Positions 1 to 5,581 of a stretch of 8,126 nucleotides of DNA are shown piece after piece. Under the pieces are notes generated by a model. That model was not told where the DNA came from. It did not search any database and saw only the letters and a list, made by a program, of their open reading frames with translations. The first letter of the stretch is position 1. The number at the start of each line of letters is the position of its first letter. This DNA comes from DASZZZ01 sp036260375 (GTDB lineage Bacteria > Actinomycetota > CADDZG01 > WHSQ01): positions 1 to 8,126 of the forward strand of contig DASZZZ010000116.1 in the NCBI GenBank assembly GCA_036260375.1, given 5' to 3'. The position numbers and the translations under genes are program-made.

Positions 1-15
1 GGGGTCGCGGGGGGC

Positions 16-44
16 CGCGCGGCGCGGACGATCCGCGCCGCGCG
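16..44 (-). terminator. Perfect 13-bp GC hairpin after the monooxygenase stop, likely terminator
   Basis: Positions 16-28 and 32-44 are perfect inverted complements (13 bp) around a 3-nt loop at 29-31. The stem starts 4 nt beyond the monooxygenase stop codon at 49-51. There is no T-tract on the exit side, so it is not a classical L-shaped terminator; U-less hairpins have been proposed as terminators in high-GC actinobacteria. The position directly behind a gene and the perfect stem favour termination or 3'-end protection, but GC-rich DNA makes stems easily by chance. Confidence 0.5.
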
Positions 45-48
45 CGAC

Positions 49-1659
49 CTAGGCGTGCTCGGCGACGAGCGCGACCGCCGGCAGCGCCGGCGCGATCTGC
101 GCCGCCGTGCCGCCGACCGCCGCCGCGACGCCGCGTGGCCCGGCGATCGCGACGCCGGCGTCCGGCGCCCCGCACCAGCGCGCCAGGGCGGCCCGGGCCT
201 CTGACGCGAGCGACGACGCGGAGCGCGTGTCGCTCGCCCACGCGACGTAGCCGTCGGGCCGCACCAGCAGCGCGCTCGCCCGCCGCATGCCGGTCGCGGG
301 CCGGCGCGCGACGACCGCGTCGACGCGCCCGGCCCACGCCGTCGCCGCGGCTCGGGTCGCGCCGTCGGGCGTGAAATCGAGCAGCACGAAGCGGCCCGGG
401 CGCAGGAGCTCGGCGACGCGCGTGGTGCGTCCGTTCGCGAGCACGACGTCGCGGTCGGGCAGCCGGCGCCCGTCGAGGCGATGACGGCGCCCGTCGGGCG
501 GGCGGTACGACACCGCGACGCCCGAGAGGTGCTCGCGCACGACGCGCTGGACGTGCGGGGTCGAGAGCGCGACGGGCGCCACGACGCCGCGCACGCGGCG
601 CAGGCGCGGCGACGCCGTCGTCATCGCGTACGTCGCGACGTCGGTGGCCTTGATGATCCGCGCCGCCACGGGCCTGCGCTCGGCCTCGTACGAGTCGAGG
701 AGTCCGGGGACGCCCCACCCGTGCATCTCGGCGGCGAGCTTCCACCCCAGGTTCATGGCGTCCTGGATGCCGACGTTGAGCCCCTGGCCGCCGAGCGGCG
801 AGTGGAGGTGCGCGGCGTCGCCGGCGAGCAGCACGCGGCCGGCGCGGTAGCGGTCCGCATGACGCTCCTGGATGCGGAAGCGCGACATCCAGCGCGGGTC
901 GCTCGGGCCGAGATCGCGGCCCGCGACACGCGCCAGGGTCGCGCGCACCTCCTCCATCGTCACGGGCTCGTTCGACCACGCGCGCAACCGGTCGATGCAC
1001 CCCATGCGGTACCAGCCGTCGCCGAACGCCGTCGCGACGATGATGCCGCCCGGCCCCACCTGCAGCAGCAGGTCGTCATGCGGCGGGTGCTCGAGCCGCA
1101 CGTCGGCCACGATGATCGTGAACGGATACGTCTTGCCGCGGAACGGCACGCCGAGCAGGTTGCGGACCGCGCTGTGCGCGCCGTCGCACCCGACGACGTA
1201 CGCGGCGCGCTCGTCCCACTCGTGCGTCCCCTGCCGCACGCGCACGGTGACGCCGTCGTCGTCCTGGTGCAGGGCGATCGCGCGCGTGTTGCGCACGACC
1301 TCCGCGCCGAGCCCGCGCGCGTGCTCCTCGAGCACCTCCTCGGTGACGCTCTGCGGGAGGATGTGCAGGTACGGGAAGCGGCTGTCGAGCCGGCCGAGGT
1401 CGATCAGCTTGTGGCCGAGGCTCAGGCGCACCTTGCGCACCGAGTGGCCGCGCTCGACGAGCTCGGTCGCGACGCCGCGCAGGTCGAGCATCTCGAGCGT
1501 GCGCGCGTGGAGCCCGAGCGCCCGGGACTCCTCGCTGCGTCCGGACCGCCGCTCCACGACGGTGCACGGGACGCCCGCACGCGCGAGCTCCGACGCCAGC
1601 GTGAGGCCGGTCGGGCCGGCTCCGACGATCACGACGCGGTCGGTGTCGTGGCGTTGCAT
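49..1659 (-). CDS. FAD-dependent aromatic monooxygenase (PheA/TfdB, PHBH-type)
   Basis: Class A flavoprotein monooxygenase, a family that hydroxylates aromatic or polyketide-like substrates using NAD(P)H and O2 in the cytoplasm. The 536-residue protein opens with the Rossmann dinucleotide motif GAGPTG (13-18), has the mid-chain motif CDGAHSAVR (158-166), and the second FAD signature GDAAHLHSP at about 280-288 followed by GGQGLNVGIQDAMNLGWKLA. The C-terminal part, ending near a VRPDGYVAW stretch, matches the thioredoxin-like domain of phenol hydroxylase-type members; the length is normal. The start at ATG 1659 is chosen because GGAGGGGG lies upstream, with GGAGG 7 nt before it; an in-frame start 12 codons upstream lacks this. 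It lies 45 nt behind a TetR regulator gene on the same strand, probably co-transcribed and controlled by it. The substrate cannot be read from the sequence; detoxification or catabolism of an aromatic compound is inference. Confidence 0.92.
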   Translation of the reverse strand: MQRHDTDRVVIVGAGPTGLTLASELARAGVPCTVVERRSGRSEESRALGLHARTLEMLDLRGVATELVERGHSVRKVRLSLGHKLIDLGRLDSRFPYLHILPQSVTEEVLEEHARGLGAEVVRNTRAIALHQDDDGVTVRVRQGTHEWDERAAYVVGCDGAHSAVRNLLGVPFRGKTYPFTIIVADVRLEHPPHDDLLLQVGPGGIIVATAFGDGWYRMGCIDRLRAWSNEPVTMEEVRATLARVAGRDLGPSDPRWMSRFRIQERHADRYRAGRVLLAGDAAHLHSPLGGQGLNVGIQDAMNLGWKLAAEMHGWGVPGLLDSYEAERRPVAARIIKATDVATYAMTTASPRLRRVRGVVAPVALSTPHVQRVVREHLSGVAVSYRPPDGRRHRLDGRRLPDRDVVLANGRTTRVAELLRPGRFVLLDFTPDGATRAAATAWAGRVDAVVARRPATGMRRASALLVRPDGYVAWASDTRSASSLASEARAALARWCGAPDAGVAIAGPRGVAAAVGGTAAQIAPALPAVALVAEHA

Positions 1660-1663
1660 CGAT

Positions 1664-1671
1664 CCCCCTCC
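1664..1671 (-). promoter_or_regulatory. Strong Shine-Dalgarno site of the monooxygenase gene
   Basis: GGAGGGGG on the minus strand places GGAGG 7 nt before ATG 1659. It decides the start in favour of this ATG over the in-frame codon at 1695. Confidence 0.75.
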
Positions 1672-1704
1672 GTGTTGGTCATCCCACCGAACCAAGGTCG
1701 AAAG

Positions 1705-2412
1705 TCAGTCGTCGGCCGGGTCGTCGCCGCGTCCGGTCGCCGCGCCGTCGCCGAACACCGCGGCGACGAAGAACTCGACGTGCCGGCGCATCGCCTCGCG
1801 TCCCCGGCGCAGCTCCGCAGGGCCCGCGTCGGCGTGCGCGTGGAGGATGCGGAGCACGGCGACGGTGGAGAAGAGCTCCCACGCGAGCTGCTCGGGCGTC
1901 GCGCCGCGCACGCGCACGCGCCCCTCGGCCTGCCAGCGCGCGAACACCGAGCCGAGCTCGCGCTGCATGTCGGCGATCGCCGCGAGCAGCCCGACGCCGG
2001 TCGACGGGTCGGAGATCAACCCCTCGCGCATCAGGATGCTCAGGAAGCGCCGCGCCGCGGGCTTCTCCCAGCCGGCCCACACCCGCTCGACGAGCCGGCG
2101 GACGAAGCGCGCCGGATCCGACACGGGAAGCTCGCCGTCGGCGGCGCCCATCTCCTGGAGCACGGTGCGCGGGCCGGCGTGCTCGAGCAGCTCCTCGAAC
2201 ATCGCTCGCTTGCCCGGGAAGTGGGCATACATCGCGGCCTCGCTGACGCCGACGCTGCGGGCGATCATGCGCACCGACGTGCCGGCGTAGCCGTGCCGCG
2301 CGAACAGCTCGAGGGCGGCCTCGAGGAGCTCGACGCGCGTGTCGGTGGCGAGCTCCTTCGGCGGCCGCCCCGGCCGCCGCTGCGGACCGGCGAGCGTCGC
2401 TCTCCCCCCCAT
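1705..2412 (-). CDS. TetR/AcrR-family transcriptional repressor
   Basis: Dimeric ligand-responsive DNA-binding repressor, 235 residues from the chosen ATG. A basic, Pro/Arg-rich tail containing RRPGRPPK (12-19) precedes a clear TetR N-terminal domain: helix 1 at about 26-40 (VELLEAALELFARHGYAG), then the helix-turn-helix at about 45-66, with SVRMIARSVGVSEAAMYAHF as the typical core. The C-terminal two thirds are helical and unspecific, as expected for the ligand and dimerisation domain. ATG 2412 is preferred over the in-frame TTG at 2421, because that TTG overlaps the best -10 element and the ATG lies exactly 7 nt beyond it, suggesting a leaderless mRNA. The gene sits upstream of the FAD monooxygenase on the same strand, so it is the likely local regulator of that enzyme; the effector is unknown. 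Confidence 0.93.
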   Translation of the reverse strand: MGGRATLAGPQRRPGRPPKELATDTRVELLEAALELFARHGYAGTSVRMIARSVGVSEAAMYAHFPGKRAMFEELLEHAGPRTVLQEMGAADGELPVSDPARFVRRLVERVWAGWEKPAARRFLSILMREGLISDPSTGVGLLAAIADMQRELGSVFARWQAEGRVRVRGATPEQLAWELFSTVAVLRILHAHADAGPAELRRGREAMRRHVEFFVAAVFGDGAATGRGDDPADD

Positions 2413-2419
2413 GGGAATC

Positions 2420-2447
2420 AAAATAAGCGTTCGTTAGGAAAAGTCAA
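2420..2447 (-). promoter_or_regulatory. Sigma-70-type promoter of the tetR-monooxygenase unit, probably leaderless
   Basis: On the minus strand TTGACT (2447-2442) is followed after 16 bp by TATTTT (2425-2420), a good -35/-10 pair. The stretch is AT-rich in otherwise GC-rich DNA. Exactly 7 nt separate the -10 from ATG 2412, so transcription should begin at or next to the start codon. No Shine-Dalgarno site lies before this ATG, which agrees with a leaderless mRNA. Confidence 0.65.
2424..2437 (-). promoter_or_regulatory. Candidate TetR operator overlapping the -10 element
   Basis: The minus strand reads CTAACGAACGCTTA, an imperfect palindrome located between and partly over the -35 and -10 boxes. 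Its CNAACGNNCG half resembles operators recalled for some TetR proteins of the PaaR/PfmR kind; the other half deviates. The position suits repression by the adjacent TetR protein (autoregulation). The assignment rests on location and partial symmetry only. Confidence 0.4.
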
Positions 2448-2476
2448 GTGGGCGCGCGGCACGCGGCCACGAGCGT

Positions 2477-2495
2477 CCCGGCACGGGCGGCCGGG
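2477..2495 (-). terminator. Small hairpin after dnaJ, possible weak terminator
   Basis: CCCGGC (2477-2482) and GCCGGG (2490-2495) form a 6-bp stem with a 7-nt loop starting 4 nt beyond the dnaJ stop codon (2500-2502). There is no T-tract. The separate promoter of the next gene suggests that a transcription boundary is useful here, but a stem this short is common in GC-rich DNA. Confidence 0.3.
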
Positions 2496-2499
2496 GGCG

Positions 2500-3591
2500 C
2501 TACTGGAACGCTTCCTTGATCTTGTCGAACAGGCCGTGGCGGCCGGCGCGCTCGCCGCGCAGGCGGGCGAAGCGGCGCAACAGCTCGGCCTCGTCGTCGT
2601 CGAGCTCCGTGGGCGTCTCGACCTTGAGAACGCCGACCAGCTCGCCGCGTCCCCGCCCGTCGAGACGCGGCATGCCCTTGCCCTTGAGACGCACGACCTC
2701 GCCCGGCTGGGTGCCGGGCCGGATCTCGATGGGCTCGGGATCGTCGAGCGTCGGGACGTCGACGACGCCGCCGAGCGCGGCGACGGTCATCGGCACGCGC
2801 ACCTCGCAGCCGAGGTCGTCGCCGGCGCGCTTGAAGACGTCGTGCTCGAGCACGCGGATCGCCACGTAGAGGTCGCCCGAGCGTCCACCGCGCACGCCGG
2901 CCTCGCCGCGGCCCGTGACGCGCAGGTGCGCGCCGTCGTCGACCCCGGCAGGGACGTGGACGGTCAGCGTCTCCGCGACCGCGACGCGCCCGCGGCCGCC
3001 GCAGCGCGGGCACGGGTCCGTGATCTCCTCGCCGGTGCCGCCGCAGCGGCGGCAGCTGGCCGCGGTCATGACGTTGCCGAACACCGTGCGGCGCACGTCG
3101 CGCACCTCCCCGGTGCCGCCGCACGCGACGCAGCGCGACGGGAAGGTCCCCGGCGCGGCGCCCGAGCCGCCGCACTCGTCGCACTCCGCGAGCGTCTCGA
3201 CCTCGACGGCCCGCTCGGCCCCCGCGGCCGCCTCCTCGAGGGTCAGCTCGACCTCGGCGAGGATGTCGCTGCCGCGCGCCGGCCCGCGCCGCGCGCGCGT
3301 CCCGGGCGTGCCGCCGAAGAACGCCGAGAACAGGTCGGAGAAGCCGCCGACGTCCGAGAAGCCGGGGGCCGCGGCGCGCTCGTCGCCGAACGCGTCGTAG
3401 CGCTGCCGCTTGACGGGATCCGACAGGACCTCGTACGCGCGCGACACCTCCTTGAAGCGCTCCGCCGCGTCGGGGTCGTCCGGGTTGGCGTCGGGGTGGT
3501 AGCGGCGCGCGAGCCGTCGGTAGGCGCGCTTGATCTCGTCGGCGGACGCGGTGCGGGCGACGCCGAGCGTGGCGTAGTGGTCGTGCGCCAT
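2500..3591 (-). CDS. dnaJ: Chaperone protein DnaJ (Hsp40, zinc-finger type)
   Basis: Co-chaperone that stimulates DnaK ATP hydrolysis and delivers unfolded proteins to it. The 363-residue protein has every type I DnaJ part in order: J domain (about 5-69) with HPD at 32-34 and KRQRYD at 61-66; a shortened Gly/Phe region (about 77-94); and four zinc repeats CDECGGSG (137-144), CVACGGTG (154-161), CRRCGGTG (180-187) and CPRCGGRG (194-201). The substrate-binding beta domains and the ending LFDKIKEAF follow. ATG 3591 begins the protein with the usual J-domain lead and lies 5 nt after the hrcA stop; an in-frame GTG at 3600 overlapping that stop is possible. It is co-transcribed with hrcA, hence under CIRCE/HrcA heat-shock control. 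No grpE or dnaK is present here, as with the second DnaJ (DnaJ2) of actinobacteria, so the main dnaK cluster is probably elsewhere. Confidence 0.97.
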   Translation of the reverse strand: MAHDHYATLGVARTASADEIKRAYRRLARRYHPDANPDDPDAAERFKEVSRAYEVLSDPVKRQRYDAFGDERAAAPGFSDVGGFSDLFSAFFGGTPGTRARRGPARGSDILAEVELTLEEAAAGAERAVEVETLAECDECGGSGAAPGTFPSRCVACGGTGEVRDVRRTVFGNVMTAASCRRCGGTGEEITDPCPRCGGRGRVAVAETLTVHVPAGVDDGAHLRVTGRGEAGVRGGRSGDLYVAIRVLEHDVFKRAGDDLGCEVRVPMTVAALGGVVDVPTLDDPEPIEIRPGTQPGEVVRLKGKGMPRLDGRGRGELVGVLKVETPTELDDDEAELLRRFARLRGERAGRHGLFDKIKEAFQ

Positions 3592-3596
3592 GTGCG

Positions 3597-4646
3597 TCAC
3601 TCGCCCGACTCGCCGAGCATGCGGCCGAGGTTGGACGCGACCTCGTGGACGGCGGCGATCGTCCGGCGGTAGTCCATGCGCGTCGGGCCCACCACCGCGA
3701 GCGATCCCACCGGCTTGCCCTCGGCGCCGTACGACGCGCTGATGACCGAGCATGGCTGCATCTGCTCGATCGCGTTCTCCGAGCCGATGCGAACCGCGAC
3801 GCGCTCCTGCGACAGCGCGTCGGCGAGCAGCTCCAGCAGCACGCGCCGGTGCTCCAGCGCGCCGATGACCCGGCGCACGGTCTCGAGGTCCGCGAACTTG
3901 TGCTCGTCGACGATGTTCGAGGTGCCCTCGAGGAAGATGCGCTCCACCTCGCCCCGCGACATCTCCTCGCGCAGCACGGTCGCGACCGCCTCGGCCGTGG
4001 CGCGCAGCTCGAGAGGGAAGCGTTCGAGGTTGCCGGCCACCGCGCGCGCCGCGAGCTCGAGCGCGACGCCGGCGACGACGCGGTTGAGCATGTCGGCCGT
4101 CTGGTCGAGATCGACCTCGTCGACGTGCTCGGGCGTGAGGATGACGTGGTTCTCGACCCGCCCGGTGTCGGTCACGACGACCAGCATGGCGCGCCTCCCG
4201 CCGAGCCCGACGAGCTCGACGTGGCGCACGAGGCTGCGGTCGAGCGCCGGCGCGAACACGACCGCGGCGTGGTCGGTGAGGCTCGACAGGAGCGACGCGG
4301 TGCGGCGCAACGCCTCCTCGAGCTCCCAGCGTGGCTCGACGAAGAAGCTGCGCACGCGGCGCGCCTCGGTCGACGGCAGGCGGACGTCGCCGGTCCACGC
4401 GTCGACGAAGTAGCGGTAGCCGGCGTCGGTCGGGACGCGCCCCGCCGAGGTGTGCGGCTGGTAGATGAACCCCCCGGCCTCGAGCGCGCCCATCTCGTTG
4501 CGGACGGTGGCCGCCGACACCCGGAGGTCGAAGCGCTCCACGATCGTCTTCGACCCGACCGGCTCCCCCGAGCCGACGTAGTGCGACACGATCGCGCGCA
4601 GGATGGCCGCCTTGCGCTCGTCGAGCTCCGGACGGTCGCGCTCCAT
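3597..4646 (-). CDS. hrcA: Heat-inducible transcription repressor HrcA
   Basis: Repressor of chaperone genes that binds CIRCE and needs chaperone help (GroEL in studied species) to fold in its active form. The 349-residue protein has the N-terminal winged-helix domain (about 8-80): SKTIVERFDLRVSAATVRNE at 32-51, then QPHTSAGRVPTDAGYRYFVD at 63-82, diagnostic of HrcA. The end carries the conserved GPTRMDY motif. Three in-frame starts exist: GTG 4673 lies inside the CIRCE arm and is unlikely; ATG 4655 and ATG 4646 are both possible. ATG 4646 gives the usual N-terminus and lies 7 nt beyond a TACGAT box, as for a leaderless transcript. The gene is first in the hrcA-dnaJ operon and should repress itself through the CIRCE just upstream. 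Confidence 0.96.
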   Translation of the reverse strand: MERDRPELDERKAAILRAIVSHYVGSGEPVGSKTIVERFDLRVSAATVRNEMGALEAGGFIYQPHTSAGRVPTDAGYRYFVDAWTGDVRLPSTEARRVRSFFVEPRWELEEALRRTASLLSSLTDHAAVVFAPALDRSLVRHVELVGLGGRRAMLVVVTDTGRVENHVILTPEHVDEVDLDQTADMLNRVVAGVALELAARAVAGNLERFPLELRATAEAVATVLREEMSRGEVERIFLEGTSNIVDEHKFADLETVRRVIGALEHRRVLLELLADALSQERVAVRIGSENAIEQMQPCSVISASYGAEGKPVGSLAVVGPTRMDYRRTIAAVHEVASNLGRMLGESGE

Positions 4647-4653
4647 GCGCCCC

Positions 4654-4684
4654 ATCGTAGCGCCTGTTGGCACTCTAAGTCCAA
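4654..4684 (-). promoter_or_regulatory. Candidate hrcA promoter (weak -35, TAnnnT -10)
   Basis: The minus strand has TACGAT (4659-4654), followed by 7 nt and ATG 4646. The best upstream box, TTGGAC (4684-4679), lies within the CIRCE spacer at 19 bp, longer than ideal and only half matching. The arrangement would put HrcA bound at CIRCE directly over the -35 region. If this is the true -10, it overlaps ATG 4655, leaving ATG 4646 as the start. Confidence 0.4.
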
Positions 4685-4693
4685 GAGTGCTAA
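4667..4693. promoter_or_regulatory. CIRCE heat-shock operator (HrcA binding site)
   Basis: TTGGCACTC (4667-4675), 9 bp, then GAGTGCTAA (4685-4693). This is the consensus TTAGCACTC-N9-GAGTGCTAA with a single change (A to G at the third base of the left arm as written). It lies just upstream of hrcA, whose product binds this element, so assignment is secure. The right arm contains the TAG stop codon (4692-4690) of the upstream zinc-ribbon gene, so operator and coding sequence overlap. Confidence 0.95.
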
Positions 4694-4983
4694 TCGATCG
4701 TCCCGGCGCCCACGACGTCGTGGTCGTCGCCTCCGCACACCGGGCAGCGCGGGAGCCGGCCGGTGGCGAGCTCGGTCGCGCAGCGGGGGCAGCGCCCGAA
4801 CACGTCGGCGAGGGCGGGGCCGTCGACGGCGGCGCCGTCGATTGCCACGACCGCGCCGCTCGACCGGTCGACGTGGACGACGTGGTCGTGGCCGCAGCGG
4901 AACTCGTACGCCGAGGCGGTCGACCCCCACCGGCCGGTGAACGTCAGGCCGCAGCTCCTACAGGTTAGATTGCCGGCGTACAC
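4690..4983 (-). CDS. Small zinc-ribbon protein of unknown function
   Basis: A 97-residue soluble protein from GTG 4983, not recognised as a named family. It has three CxxC pairs: C8/C11 (TCRSCG), C65/C68 (RCPRCA) and C80/C83 (RCPVCGG), plus a CGHDH cluster at 30-34. C8/C11 could pair with C30 and its histidines, and C65/C68 with C80/C83, giving two zinc sites around a short linker. Such ribbons often bind nucleic acid or protein partners, but no function can be assigned. A longer reading from GTG 5052 (120 residues) is possible; I prefer 4983 because the upstream stretch overlaps a CRP-like palindrome and a plausible -35/-10 pair, and the zinc ribbon begins right after this codon. No Shine-Dalgarno site is evident for either start. 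The stop codon lies within CIRCE, so readthrough into hrcA is possible. That the gene is real is supported by the regular cysteine spacing. Confidence 0.65.
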   Translation of the reverse strand: MYAGNLTCRSCGLTFTGRWGSTASAYEFRCGHDHVVHVDRSSGAVVAIDGAAVDGPALADVFGRCPRCATELATGRLPRCPVCGGDDHDVVGAGTID

Positions 4984-5023
4984 GCGGCCATCGTACGCGT
5001 GCGCCGGCGCCGAAAACGCCGGA

Positions 5024-5052
5024 AATTTATGCGCCTCTGTGAGCGCCGTCAC
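5024..5052 (-). promoter_or_regulatory. Candidate promoter of the zinc-ribbon gene
   Basis: On the minus strand GTGACG (5052-5047) matches four of six -35 positions and is followed after 17 bp by TAAATT (5029-5024), a TAnnnT -10. Transcription would start near 5017, about 34 nt before GTG 4983. The -35 lies inside the CRP-like palindrome at 5036-5055, so a bound protein would block this promoter. Confidence 0.45.
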
Positions 5053-5055
5053 AGA
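5036..5055. promoter_or_regulatory. CRP/FNR-type operator palindrome
   Basis: TCTGTGA (5036-5042), 6 bp, TCACAGA (5049-5055): a perfect 7-bp inverted repeat with the TGTGA-N6-TCACA core recognised by CRP and by actinobacterial Crp/GlxR regulators. A third half-site CTGTG follows at 5064-5068. It lies between divergent genes and overlaps the -35 of the leftward promoter. Its centre (5045.5) is 41.5 bp upstream of the predicted rightward transcription start, the class II activator position. Confidence 0.7.
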
Positions 5056-5080
5056 CTTTACACCTGTGCTCTCATATCTT
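5052..5080 (+). promoter_or_regulatory. Candidate class II activator-dependent promoter of the sigma operon
   Basis: TATCTT at 5075-5080 fits the -10 (TAnnnT); 17 bp upstream the sequence CAGACT (5052-5057) is a poor -35. A poor -35 replaced by an activator site centred at -41.5 is the class II CRP layout. The predicted start is near 5087, giving a leader of about 490 nt to the CTG start, or 78 nt to the furthest in-frame TTG at 5165. Confidence 0.45.
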
Positions 5081-5086
5081 CACCAA

Positions 5087-5581
5087 TACGGTTAACCCCT
5101 CGTCGGGGACCGCGAGGCGGCGGGCAGGCGGTGGGACGACCGGAAGACGCCGTTCGGGCGGGCTTTGGGCAGGCCAAGGCCGGGGCTCTCCCGGCCGACG
5201 CCGGAACGGCCGTCGGCGTGCAACAGGACGACGTGTGTCGCTGCGGACGATGCGGGGCGCATAGCCCCGCTGGGGACGTCGCACATCGCCTGCGAGCTGG
5301 CGGGGGCGGGTGCTGGGCGGGCCCCCGCCACCGCCGACTCGCCGCCTCCCGGCGGCGTTCGCTCACCCCCCCGAGCGTGTCGGCAGGCGGGACGACCCGC
5401 TGGCCCCCCCTCGCCGGCGCCGTCTCGTCCGGCGCCCGCGCGCCCGACGGTCGCTCCAATTCGGGGCCGGCCCGCCGGCACGGAAGCAACCCCGTTGCCG
5501 CCGGAGCCGGACCCCGCGAACCTTTCCACGTCGCCGTGCGTCCCATGGTCGGAGGTCGCGTTCCGACGCGGGGAGGTCGTT
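5087..5581 (+). other. Long GC-rich leader with hairpins, no convincing gene
   Basis: About 490 nt between the predicted promoter and the sigma-factor domain. The sigma frame stays open back to TTG 5165, but its translation is a Pro/Arg/Ala/Gly-rich string typical of non-coding GC-rich DNA, and codon bias is weaker than in the flanking genes. Stems seen by eye: GGT plus CCCC paired with GGGGACC at 5090-5111, directly at the predicted 5' end; GCCGACG/CGTCGGC around a 10-nt loop near 5197-5220; GCGGGGC (5252-5258) with GCCCCGC (5264-5270), loop GCATA; and a 9-bp stem at 5299-5307/5321-5329. No known riboswitch core was recognised. It may be a structured 5' leader, an N-terminal extension, or simply spacer. 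Confidence 0.4.
5571..5576 (+). promoter_or_regulatory. Shine-Dalgarno site suggesting a CTG start for the sigma factor
   Basis: GGGAGG ends 5 nt before the in-frame CTG at 5582. No ATG, GTG or TTG is in frame between here and the sigma domain. An ATG at 5545 is in another frame and would not give the sigma protein. Confidence 0.45.

Noticed and set aside
481..3672. A plus-strand open frame of about 1060 codons
   Set aside because: It runs antisense to the monooxygenase, TetR and dnaJ genes, all of which have clear domains. Its translation is a low-complexity Arg/Ala/His-rich string produced by GC-biased third positions.
3592..4398. N-terminal extension of dnaJ giving a 632-residue protein
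   Set aside because: The extension is an Arg-rich shadow of hrcA in another frame. The J domain begins normally at ATG 3591.
5090..5097. GGTTAACC palindrome as an operator
   Set aside because: It is only 8 bp, does not extend, and is better explained as part of the hairpin at 5090-5111.
5087..5300. A known riboswitch (c-di-AMP ydaO, cobalamin, TPP, SAM, SAH) in the sigma leader
   Set aside because: The core conserved strings of these classes were looked for and not found. A stem at the 5' end is not enough.
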